64,000 bases of DNA from Climacium dendroides (lineage: Eukaryota; Streptophyta; Bryopsida; Hypnales; Climaciaceae), in the NCBI GenBank assembly GCA_950106755.1, contig OX467084.1, forward strand, positions 5,394,001 through 5,458,000, written 5' to 3'. How positions within the stretch are numbered: position 1 is the stretch's first letter; the number at the start of each line of letters is the position of its first letter. A program made the position numbers and the translations under genes. The notes below the pieces were generated by a model. The model worked only from the letters and a program-made list of their open reading frames with translations. It ran no database searches and was not told where the DNA came from. This document shows positions 24,500 through 37,200 of the stretch, one piece after another.

Positions 24500-25990
24500 A
24501 AACTCATAAAATTTCCTTGTATTTAGTTTTTTAGAATTGAATTAAAAATTCAAATAAGAGGGCTTTGAAACTTTGGATGAAAAATTATATAGATGAATTC
24601 ACAACCATCTACGTGGATTAAATTTTGACAAGAAGTTGTGATTCTCCAGTTAATTTATAATAGATATCAACCTCAATTTGCAATTATTTGATCATTAATT
24701 GTTATCAACCAAGTACTTTCAAGAAGTCAAGTAGTGCACCCCAAAGTAATAACATTTACGTTTATTAATTTTGGACTTATGTAATATTTCTTAATTTTGA
24801 ATGAGGTTCTACTTCAAAATAATAATGATCAAATCTCATCATTGATATCAATATTTCCTATGACTATGAAATTTTTAAAATGATTGTGTATAACAAATAC
24901 ACAATTTTATTACAATATTCATATTTAGTTAGTAATGAAAAAAAATTAATTATTAAATGTAGAAAATTAAATCCAATTAATTTTCAAATCTCTTCTAAGG
25001 ATTTTTAGTAATATATTAATACCTAGAAGATGTCTGCATCTTCTAGATACATAGTGATAAATTGTCTCTTTTGAGCTCATTGTCATTGTGACAAACTATC
25101 ACAATGAACTCAGAACAAGTTTTTATTATTTATTATGCATTTTAATCTCCCCCAATTGTCACAAGTTTTCATTTAAATTAAAATTATTATGTGTTTTAAT
25201 TTACCCCACATTTCCACCATCCCTATTTATATTCTCCAGAAAGTAATTCCAATGTAATCAATATAGGATATATTAGTATTTGAATTCTATACTTATACCT
25301 ATATTTGTACCATATTATGTATTCATATCCATATCTATATCCATATTTGTAAAGTATGATATATCCATATTTGTAAAGTATGATATATCCATATCTTCAT
25401 CCATATTATGTATCCATATTCTGTATTCATATTTAGATGGCTAAGTTTATTTGTCTGACATTCATTGCTTTGATTTTTCCAAAAGATCAACAATATTGGG
25501 AGGGGTGGGGAATTTTTTTTGAACTTAAATCAATGATTGCTGATTTTTTGGGGAGGGGAGGGAGAAATTGACCTTGGAACATCATGTTTGCATCTTTTTG
25601 GTGCATAGTAAGAATGAAAACTTGTTCTAAAATATTTCAAGAAATATTCTTATTTTTCACATTCTAATTTATATGTTTGAGAAAGACCTACAAGTTACTT
25701 AGATAGCACTACCATTCTTAATTTAGCCCTAGGTTTCTACCATTATCGTATAAAAACTCAAAGAGGAAATTCCCTCATCTATAACTATAAACTTTGAAAC
25801 TTCAAACTAATAAGAAAAAAAGGTACTAAAAGATATGGTTTTGATAGCAATTAATAAAACATATATGTATCTTGTATTCAATTTTTTTTCAAAGGTCCTA
25901 TCCTTCCAAATTTGAAATCAATCCATAATAATATAAGACCTAGAAAATTTGTTAAGAATTTGTTAAGAATTGTACTTGTACTCAAATTTG
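24500..25990. other. AT-rich intergenic DNA with a local duplication
   Basis: Positions 25320-25440 repeat 'tatccatat' words and carry 'tccatatttgtaaagtatga' twice in tandem (near 25349 and 25377). There is no coding or RNA feature. Confidence 0.45.
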
Positions 25991-25996
25991 AATTAA

Positions 25997-26632
25997 TCTC
26001 TAAATGCATTGTGGCACCAAATTTTGGTGTCAACAATATTTTGAAGTTAAATAAAACCTAATTGAATTGCTATTTTTAGGAGATTATATTTTTGAAAAAT
26101 TCTTTTGGAAGTCTAGTTTTAGCATCAGGTTTGAAATGAATGATTATGATTTTTCTATTCAAGATTTTGTGCAAGGGTGTCCATCACAAATATTGATTTT
26201 CTAGTGTTGGGAGCTCTTGAAAATGAGCCTCAAATATACTAAAACTTAGAGAAAAACACACATTAGAAATCCATTTAAAAAAATTGTAGAGTAAATTTTT
26301 AGAAACCATAAACAGATTGGGGTTATGCATGTTAGGCCTTTTATCCTCATACTTTTTTGGTGACTAACTTTTTAAAATTGACACGTGAAAAGAGGATTGA
26401 AAGACTTCAAATTACTTTTGCAATCTTAATACCCTCATGATCAAACATTATAATTTTTCAATTCATAAGTGATATTGTTATGTTTTCTTTTTATATGTGA
26501 TCTCTAACATGTCTAGATTGAATTTGTGTGGTTACAATTAAAAAAATTTGATACAATTTATCAAAATGCTGTATTTTTGTTCAATTTAGAGCAAATTCCT
26601 AGAAGCTCAAAAAGGCTTTGAGCATTTAGGGG
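25997..26632 (-). mobile_element. TTAA-type element, family F copy 1
   Basis: It aligns as the reverse complement of 43058-43680 along its length (ggcaccaaattttggtgtcaa; gcaagggtgtccat; tttttttggtgac). The left end TCTCTAAATGC follows TTAA at 25993-25996. The right end is CATTTAGGGG. It is about 0.63 kb and non-coding. Confidence 0.7.
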
Positions 26633-26649
26633 TTTAAAATTGAATGAAT

Positions 26650-27566
26650 TCAACAAACTTTTGACCACTAAAGTCCCAAAGCTTGTTTCTCATCAAAAAC
26701 TAGTCAAAGCTGCCATTTCTAGTGCAAAGAACACAAATTTAAAAATAAATTTTAAAAACTCCATGTCTAATTGTAGGTTCTTGCAATAAACTAGTGTAAA
26801 AACATATAGAAGATATTTTAGAAACTTTGACCATTTATATTGCATGATATTTGTGTTCAAAGTGATGTAAGCATGCCTTTGGGTCACTATGTCAAACTAG
26901 TTTTTAAGATTTTAAATCCTCAATTAAAAAATTTTGCACTATAGATTTTGATTTTAAATTTTTTATGTTGGAGATTTGAATGCAGAGTACAAAAAATTCA
27001 GCAACAACATCATGATTTTTATTTTTTTAAATTGTTAAATAGAAGAAAATACAGCATAAAAAGAAAAACTAAATTATTAATAACTCTCATGTGGAATCAA
27101 AATATACTAATCCCAATAGAAATATTGTTCTAACAATCAATGTTAACACTGTGGAATTTTTTGTTTTGGATAAATGTAAAAAGTGAGCTAAAAAATGAAT
27201 TAAATATGTTATTTTTCCAAGAGATGATCAACTAAATTTCCAACAAAGCAATATGCTCTATAACTTTCTCATCTCCTATCCAAATGGGACAAATCAAATA
27301 TTCGATATAGACAATAATTGACTCTATTAGATTTTATTTTATTATTCTTGTTTTTTGTGGTGAGGTTGCTACCTACTCTTGACTATTTTGAGCTTTGTAT
27401 GGTATAACTTTTGCTCCTAAGTACCAATTGAAATAAGCATTAAATTTCTATAAAGCTTATCTATTTTTCTATCTTGATTTTTTTAAAAGCATGCCAAAAA
27501 TTAAGATCACAAGGGCTTGTACAAACTATTGAGTATTTCTTGGATACTTGGGACTTTAGGAGTTAA
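26650..27566. repeat. AT-rich repeat region (family H copy) ending at a TTAA terminus
   Basis: Positions 26650-27130 share blocks with 640-1080. The region ends in CTTTAGGAG next to TTAA (27563-27566), the same kind of terminus as the elements above. No gene is seen. Confidence 0.5.
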
Positions 27567-27594
27567 TGTAATTAATTACTTTTCTTGTAATTAA

Positions 27595-28597
27595 ACCCTA
27601 AGGGTCCTTGGCATTTTTGGTTCAAAAACATCACTGCATTTGAAGTGTTATAGGTCTAAATGTCACTAAGATCTAGAAATCTCAATTGTGCAATCTTGTA
27701 GTGTACATGTTGGTAGATGATGTGAATCAAAATTGTAGTCATTTGACCATAAGGATTGCAAGTTTATAATGTTTTAATGTTGAAAAAGATGTTTGAAATT
27801 TTCCTAGCATCACATTAGAGGTGAAATTTGATTTCTAAGCCTACTCAAATGTAAGAAAATCTAAACTATAAAAAAATACTTCAAAACCAACATATTATTA
27901 CATTGGTGAAAGAAATATCATTCAAATGACTCATTATGTCTGTTAATTGGCTTTGAGTTGTCAAAAAGTAGCAAAAGAAGTTGCAAAAAAAAATGCAAGG
28001 CTAAACTGCCTTTTATTGAAATGCTTTTTAGATATTCATAACTTCTTGGATTGATATGAAATTTTAACCACACAAACTAGACTAGAATGTGCAACTTCTC
28101 CGAAGTTTTTTAATTGGAGATAGACACTATATGAAGAAGAAACAAGCTACCAAAGTTCATTGTAATCCAAAAATGTTCAGAATGTTCAAAAATGTTGAGC
28201 TTTGAATTGCTTCCAAACACTCAAAGCAACTTGAATTGACATGAAAATTTTACCACAATATCTAGACTTTAAAGGGTATCCAAACCAACAATTTTCTTTT
28301 TAATTGAAACAAACACTAGATGAAGGAGATAAAAGTCTCTAAAGTTGCAGCCATCAAATTGTAGTTTGTTGAACTCAAATTGAACCCTTCAACTTCGAAT
28401 GACTCTCAAAACATCAATACATCTTGGATTGATCTTGAAAATATTACCACACAAATTAGAAGAGAGAGCATAGATTTTCCAACAAGTTTCTTAAATTTGA
28501 ACATTGAAATGCAAAAGTTACAACACTTTATATTAAACTTCCAAATGGGCTTTCAAACTATGTGGGGACACTTTTAGTCACCTAGGGTACTTAGGGG
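27595..28597. mobile_element. Putative TTAA-flanked element, family G
   Basis: TTAA at 27591-27594 precedes ACCCTAAGGGTCC, and GGTACTTAGGGG precedes TTAA at 28598-28601. It is about 1.0 kb with no coding capacity. There is no second copy in the window, so its bounds rest on the ends alone. Confidence 0.5.
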
Positions 28598-28906
28598 TTA
28601 ACTTACCTGTAGTCTAATAGTAAATTTCATATTGTTATTTTTCATTCTTGAAGTTTGCTTCTCCATATGTGAAAGGTTAACAAGATGTTTTAGAGAGGTA
28701 CAAGGTGAAGAAATATCTTTGAGGGATATAGAAACCACCTTCAATGCAATAGGATATAAAAGTTCCACAAATCCTCACAAATAAAAAGTAATAGAATAAA
28801 TTCTCTTGCTACTAAGCTTGATAGATTTCTAACTACAAAAGACAAATATTTTTCAATTTTTTTCTTTGATGTTTTCAAGATGAAAGTTATTATCCATACT
28901 TGAATA

Positions 28907-31884
28907 TTAATCAATAGTGGAACTCAATGGTCCACTAAACACACGCACACTACTATTCTCCGGTATACTAATTAGATTAAGATTAGCCCCCTCCATTACC
29001 ATGTGACTATAGTAGGACTCTTCTTCTATTTCTCTATTGGCTAAATAACTTGTTAATTCACTTTCAATGCTTCTATGGCCTTGTAACATTGCTACAACTT
29101 GAGCCATTGTGGGTCGGCTATCTGCTTGTATTTGTGAACATAACAATGCAATATTAATGGCTTGCTTGATTACCATCTCCTCTCTATTGCTTAATAGAAG
29201 TGTAGAATCAACAAGATCCATCAATTTGTCTTCAGTATGTAACTTCCAAGCCTGTACAAAAGCAAACATGGTTTTAAATTTTAAATAATAATAATAATTT
29301 CCAATATAGAACAAATGATTCAGCAAGATAAATAGATGTTTCAAATGAAAATTGCATTTACATTAAGGATCTTTCTATCAATCATTTAATTTTTTAATTT
29401 TTTAAACTAGAAACCTAAATTGAAAGTAACTTACCCATTTTGATAAATAAATTTTGTTTTGTGGTAGGTTGTAATCAATATTTCTTCTTCCACTTATAAT
29501 TTCAAGCATTAAAGCTCCAAAACTATATACATCAGCTTTTTCACTCAATTGGCCCATCGTTGCATACTCCGGTGCTAAATAACCCCTGCAAACATCATTC
29601 CCCATTATAGCTAATGTCTTAAAATACTTCCAATCAAGAATTTTATATGTAAGAGATTGATAATTGATCCATATATATTGGAATTTTTCATAAATTACAT
29701 TTCTTCACAATACTTTAAGAAATAAAACCATATTTTTAATTACAAAAGTTAATTCAATTAGTAAGCTCTATAGTAAAAATACTAACTTGCATTAATTAGA
29801 GAATTATTCCAACTTTTGAGATGCCTTATTGTGGAAGCTCACAATATTTTTAATGAAATCAATATAATGTGGTTTACAATATTTTCATACTCTTTCAAAT
29901 ATTGTGATTTTCATGAAATTTCTATCCATTTTCATCTACATTCATCCGAATGTTATGGCTAATTAAACCACATTCATTCAAATTAGTGTGAGGAATCTTG
30001 AAGTATTCAAAGTCTCACACAAATTAAATGAACTTGTATAATTCAATTAGAAATGTTAAGACAAATCAAATAATTGTCCATAAAATTATTTTAGATTGAA
30101 TCTAGTAACAAAAATTATTTTCTTACATGCATAATCCACTCACATACCAAGCAATTTCTCTTTAAATTTGTTTCTTTTACAATCATAGACTTCAAATTTT
30201 ATAATTAAGAGGAATCCAGGATTTTTAGAAATGGTTGATGAATACGATGGCAACATGTACTTGATTTTAGTCCATCTAAATTCATATGGCTACCATTTAA
30301 CAAAAATTATGTTTTTAAAAGATTAATAAACCATAAAGTGCACGTGTAAGTGAAATAAAAATGTCAACCCCAAAGTAAGAGAAAATTGCTTACCGAGAAC
30401 CCGCAACATGAAATGTTGTAACATGGCTTTGTTCATTTGGAAATAGCAAAGCCAATCCAAAATCTGCAATCTTTGCATTGAATGTTTTATCTAATAAAAC
30501 ATTGCTTGCTTTTATATCTCGATGAATTATTCTCGGTTGAGATAGTGCGTGAAGATAATGCAATCCTTGTGCAATGCCAATGCATATATTCAATCGTTGG
30601 GACCAATTCAAAACAATGCCTCCTTTATGCTCTGATTGAAAAGATAAAAAAAAAACTTTATTGTTAGAGTGATGAATGGCAATATGGTATAATTAAATCT
30701 CATTGTAATATCAAAAAGAACAATAAAATGATTGATTTGTAGCAAGAATAGACTAGATGCTAGAACTGTCCTAGGAACTAGGCCTAGTAGGGTGAGTTTT
30801 TTCCTCAAGAAAACATAAGAATTTCTTATTTGCCACACATGATAAAATTTGCAAAATTTGAGTTCATATTGCAATCAAAGCCCCAAATTAGTTAGGAGAG
30901 ATGAAAAATATAGAATTAACATGACACTAAATAGTAGACTTTTTTTTTCACAATTACCCTGCAAAACACAAAATTCATCGTATTGGGACTAATTTGTAGG
31001 ATGGGTTTAGCATCTTGCCAAGAATAATACATCTCAATCCAACAATGGAAATGAATTCTAGTTGAATCTTGAAGATGGATAACATGAATCAACGTACCAA
31101 ATAGAATTTGATCAATATCGGAGTTTTCAACGTATTCGAACACCAACCACCTTTGATTTTTATGCAGACAACACCCTTTTAAATTCACCAAGTTCCGATG
31201 CTTCACTGATGTTAAAAGTACAACTTCATTTAAAAAATCGTCAATGTCTTTTTGAGCATCAATGTTGAAAAGTTGCTTCACAGCAACATGGTTGCCATTG
31301 GGAAGAACACCCTACAAGCAATTATTTAATTATAAGTAAGTACACTACAAAATGAAAATAGTAATAAGAATGGTGTAACCATGAGGCTCTATCTTAGGTT
31401 AATTTCTTGACAAGTAAAACCCCACCTTCGCACTCTAACCAAACCTTAACTACATTGTGTAGTATAAATGTGGTTGTAGATAGGATTTGAAATTTAGATT
31501 TTGAAACTAAAGTCAATACCACTGTCCTTAGGACAAAGTCAATAAACCAATATGATGTTAGAAGTTCATTATTTAAAGAATCCATATTATGAATGAGTTA
31601 ACCCTAGAATGATAGGTTGGTCCCTACGGAAATCAACTTTTAGAGTACCATGTAAATCATTTGCTTAAAAAAAACAAAAGTATTCATTAGAGGTCAAACT
31701 ATTGTGAAAGACATTCCCTTTTCACACAAATTTCAAGGATGAACATTTGCACTTTCATCCTATATAGAAAAATTATTTTCCATCCATTAGACTCTTAATG
31801 TCTATGACGTCCTTCTAGGGTTAAAGATGAAGCTATAAATACAATATTTATTTAGATTTTGGTCTAACATTTTGTACATTATTA

Positions 31885-31930
<46 letters not shown>

Positions 31931-34187
31931 CGAAAATAAGGTACTATCTAAGTGTTGGTTTCACCTCAATCATTTGGTCTTATTCAATAAGTTTATAAAT
32001 ATAGGTACACATACCTTGTAAACAATACCAAAAGTGCCTTCTCCCAACTTCATACTTGAGTGAAAATCTTTAGTTGCCACTCGCAATTCATGAATTGTAA
32101 ATAAAGTTGGTTTAACATCATATTGAAGAAACCCTACAAAATCATCCATGATTTCATGATCTTAGGAATTGAAAGTAAGTTTCTTACAATTCAAGTTCTA
32201 TTTTTGATAAATCTATTATAATATAAAATCATTTTTGAAATAATCTAATAAGAAATTATAATCCACAAAACTATAGAGAGTGTCTAGATACTTTAAAGGT
32301 TATAAAAACATACTTTGTTGGATTGCAAGTTTGACATATTTTTGTTCTTTCTTAGTCTTCCATAGTAGTAGAGTTGCTATCGAAATGATTATTGCTAGAA
32401 GCAATGAACAAGTAACCACGCTAATAATTGCAGTCTTTATCACATCCTTGGCATTTTCTCCTGCAATAACAAAATAACAAATATAAAAAATAAAATTTAA
32501 AATCCACAAAGATGTTTATAATAAAATTGAAAAAGATAAGATGAACATTATGACTAGTTATATACTATAAGAATTTTCAATATCTAGAACATCAATGCAA
32601 AGTAAAACCAATAATCTATTTGAGTTTTTGATTAACTAGGAACCCATATTTGCTTAATAATTTCATATGTATGTACATGTTCTAAAGCAAAATCTCTAAT
32701 AGGAATCATCAGATTTGTGTGGCTATAGGGATGCAAGTTTGAAAAGTTAGAAATAAAAAATACCTGTATCAACGCAATATTGTTCACATACACATCTTTT
32801 TAAATCACTTGTTGAAGAATTATTACAATAAGGATTTCCTTGCAACCTGTCATCAATATATTAGATGTTATATGTATTGTTTCTAACATATTCAAAAATA
32901 TATATACATTTGTTGATTAATTTATGAATTTTCTTTCAAAAATTTGAGGTAACAAATAAAATGACATTAAAAAATTTTGCATGATTTTAAATGAACAAAG
33001 AAGAGTTAGAAATCATACCTAATGGTTGTATTCAAGTCTTTCATGAGCCCATTGTAGAGGACTCCTGTGATATTGTTGAACTCCAAGTTCAACACTTGTA
33101 AAGATGACTTCAATTTTGATACATCAAGTGATTCATTTAAATAATTTCCGTTCAAAGATCTGTGTGATGCAAATCATAAATGCAACCACTTTTAGTAATT
33201 TCAATTTCTTTGAATATCAACCTCTTTAATTTAAATCTATGAAAATTTTTAAGAGTGAAAAATAAAACTATATTATTAAAGTTCTACAACTTCCTAACAT
33301 AAGTTTTAATCAACAAATTGTGAATTTATGGATCTAAGCATACAATCTTCATTAATTCATTGTCATTTTTTACAAAGTATTATTAATAAATATCATTATA
33401 CCATTGAATACTATTCTAAAAAATCATTTCTTTCTATGAACCTTAAAATTAAAATAGTTCTTCTATTCACTTAGTTTTTTAATTTCAATAAAACGTTTTT
33501 TTAAAATTATACAAAATATTGACATGAATTAGTATTAATATATTTTAATGATGATAGCTAGAACATAAAGTGATATATAGATATAGATATGTGTATATAT
33601 AAGCACAAGCATACATACATATGGGCATACATATATATGTGCAAGTATTTTTTTCCTTCCAATTTCAATGATAGAAATCTATTGACATAAATTTAATAAT
33701 ATGTTAAAGAATGTACTCACAAAGATTTCAATGTGAAGATATTTGCAATCCAATTTGGAAATGGTCCAGTATCAAAACTATTGTTGCTTAAATCCCTGAA
33801 GAAAACAATAGTTGAATCCAAACATTATTGAGTAAAAACAAAATGGATATGCATATAATATTTTTAACTTTAAATAAATATACAAATATCACACAATATA
33901 AAACAATTCAAATAATAAAAACTTTTCTTGTAAACATAAAGGTTTGAAGTTAGTCAAGTTACTTACAAAGTTTCAAGACTGGTCAAGAAATCTAAATTTG
34001 GAAGCAAACCGGTAAAATTGTTGTTTGAAAGGTCCAATGTTGTGATTTGAGTTGATGTATTGAAGATTTCCAATGGACTAATTTTTCCACTTAGTTGATT
34101 GTTACTCAAATTTCTGCTGACAATCCATGCAACCTATTAAAATACATTTCCATCATCATTTCTAATGCTTTGAAGTACACACAAATG

Positions 34188-34233
<46 letters not shown>

Positions 34234-37200
34234 GATTTATTATTATTTTAAATATGATTTTTTATAATACATTAAACATCACAATATTTGTCTATTAATC
34301 TACTATATAATCATGATGTAATTAAGGAATAGAATTGAACTTACATGAAGTCAAGATTTTGCATCATAATTGAGTTGAGCAACTTTCCTTGGAAATGATT
34401 ATAAGAAAAATCTCTACAGAAAATCCCAGTATGCTTTGGTCAAATGTCAATATCCAAATTTTCAAAGATTCATAATATAATAAACAACAAACATAAGTTA
34501 AACTTCAAGTTGGAAGATGGAGTCTATGGAAGCTATATGCATGAGATTAGTAACTATTATTTCAAATCTTTATAGTTCTATGATGTTTAGAATTTGAGAA
34601 TGAAAACATTACATTGCAATATTGGGTGAATATTTGAAACACTAGAAGGCCAAAGTGGTACTAGATGAAACACAAGTTTGCTAAATGTCAATCATTACAT
34701 TTATAGATCATTAAATATTTCATACAATTTTTATACAAATGATCAATAAAATGAAAGAAAAAATAATAACACAAATGATTTTATTAGTAAATTATGAAAT
34801 CCACCTACACCAAAATGTAAAATCATTATAAATATTACTTTTAGAGTTATTATACAAGTTGATTTTAAATTGTTCAAACCAAAGATAATAGAATAAATTG
34901 AAAACTAATAATAAATAAGATAGCATATGAAAATTCCTCCAGAATATCTATATCATTTACTTAGGTAGCATTCATTCAATTTTCTTTAGAATTATTACAA
35001 GTTTTTCTTGAAGCTTCTTCAATGAAAATTATATAATGAAGTGCACTTTTCAAGACATTCAATGGTTCATTCAATAGTGCAAATTCTCCCCTAATTTGGA
35101 TGAATGTGGTCTAAATAGCATCAAAGTTTAGATGGATTTTGATGAAGATGGGATGGATGTAGATAAACATAGATATAAAGTTGGATGAAATTTACATGAA
35201 TAAAGATGAAATTTGGATGGCAATCACACTATTCAAGATGGTATGAAAATAACATGAACTATATTATGATGATTTTATCTCAAATATTCTAATTACTATT
35301 CCTCACAAATTTTCTTCATTTTCAAATTACTATGGGTAAGTGTTATTACTACAATATATATACCTAATTGAATTAGCTTGTGTAATTAAAAAAAAAAAAT
35401 TTAATCTATCATTATTATAAGATTATGTAACTTATTGTACATTTATTCTCCATTTTGAGTCCCGTAAATTACACATCTTGATGTAGCTTTCAACATTATC
35501 TTAGAATAAATAAATTAGTAGATTTAGGTTCTTTCTTGAATGCAATTTTTTTGTTTAAATGCAAACATAAACATTCAATTAACTCAAAATGAAATGAAGT
35601 CAAGGAAAGAAACTTACATGTAATTGAAGGAAGGATTGAAAATGGGAAGGGTACCATTGAAATTGTTGTGGGAGAAATCTCTGCATAAAATATAATTTGC
35701 GAGCAAATTCATTGGAAAATTACACATTTATTCTATTTTCAATGTCTCTTGAAAAATTAGACACTTTATCCATTATACTATTACAAGTCTTTTTAAAAAA
35801 AACACAATTGACATTCTTCAATGTAAGAGCCTATTTTTATGGTAAAACCCAAGAGTTATAAAATAAATCAATTCCCTCAAAGTTATTATTTTTTAAAACT
35901 CAAAATTTTAAGCATTGTAAGCATAAAAAAGCTAAAATTTTATGATAACGTTTAGTCATGCAAAAGATGTGTTATTTATTTTATTTTTTGAAATCTAGAA
36001 AACTTATACATGAAAATGGGAAATTCAAATCACACTTACATTTGAGTTAGCAATGTTTTGTTGGAAAAAACATTCTGAGGAAACTCTCCTTCGAATTTGT
36101 TCCATGACATGTTTACTTTGCTTAAACCTAGCGCGGCTGAAAATAAGTTTTCAAGGATCTCACCACTAAAATTGTTTCTACTCAAATCCCTGTAAACAAT
36201 TCAAAGACATTGAAACACAATTTAAAAATCAAATACTGTTGAATCAATTTACTACTGATCTACATCATTGGAGAAGGCTATGTAAAATAAAAGTGTAAAT
36301 AACTATAATTCTAAAATATGGTATTGAATGAAACATACAGTTGTTGAAGAAAAGTCGATGATGCCACATTATTTGGTATTGATCCACTCAAGTTGTTGCC
36401 AATTAATTTCCTGAATTTTGTTTGTTAGTATACAATATTTAGTATTCAAAATATGCTATATTCAAATAGTCCTAATAAGTAGATATTAGAACAACTCAAA
36501 TACATAGAATTATATGAAAATAAAATAGAAAAGCCATTCTAAAAATTGATGGTATATTATAGCATTTTTTTTAACATATTTATGTTGTTCAAGAATGGAA
36601 GGCAAGATTTCAGTACATTTTTATTAGTGCATTTTGCCTCTTAACTTAAATTTTCCTGAATGATTTCATTAAACTAGATATAAAAACAATCACTATTTAT
36701 TATTGGGCATTTGGATATTTGGAGGTTAAAAATATTGCGATGCATTATTAATTTATTATAGAAAGATAATAGATCATTGTTGCTTTTGAAAGGTCTAAAT
36801 ACATTCATGAACTTACAAAAATTGTTATTTTATTTCTAAAAATATACTAGGTATGTCAAAATGTAGGTGAAAGAAAAATTGCTCACAATGAATTTATGCT
36901 TGGCAAATTGCCAAGTTCTTTTGGAAGTATCCCATTCAAGTTTGGATTTTCTTGTATAGAACTGCAAAATCTCAAACCAAACTTCATGAATTAGGTTTTG
37001 TTCAAGTTTGGATTTTCTTGTATAGAACTGCAAAATCTCAAACCAAACTTCATGAATTAGATTGCACTATAGCAACATTAGACAAAGCACATTCAACTAT
37101 TCAAGGAGCACAAGCAAATGATCAAACACTCACAAAACTATTACATGTATGAATTTTTTGAGTTTCAACTAAACTTGCTAATCTTCCTTATATTAGGAGA

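Noticed and set aside
36836..37152. Open frames of 65-66 aa on both strands near kinase A exon 4
   Set aside because: They arise from the 66-bp tandem duplication and overlap the real exon in other frames.
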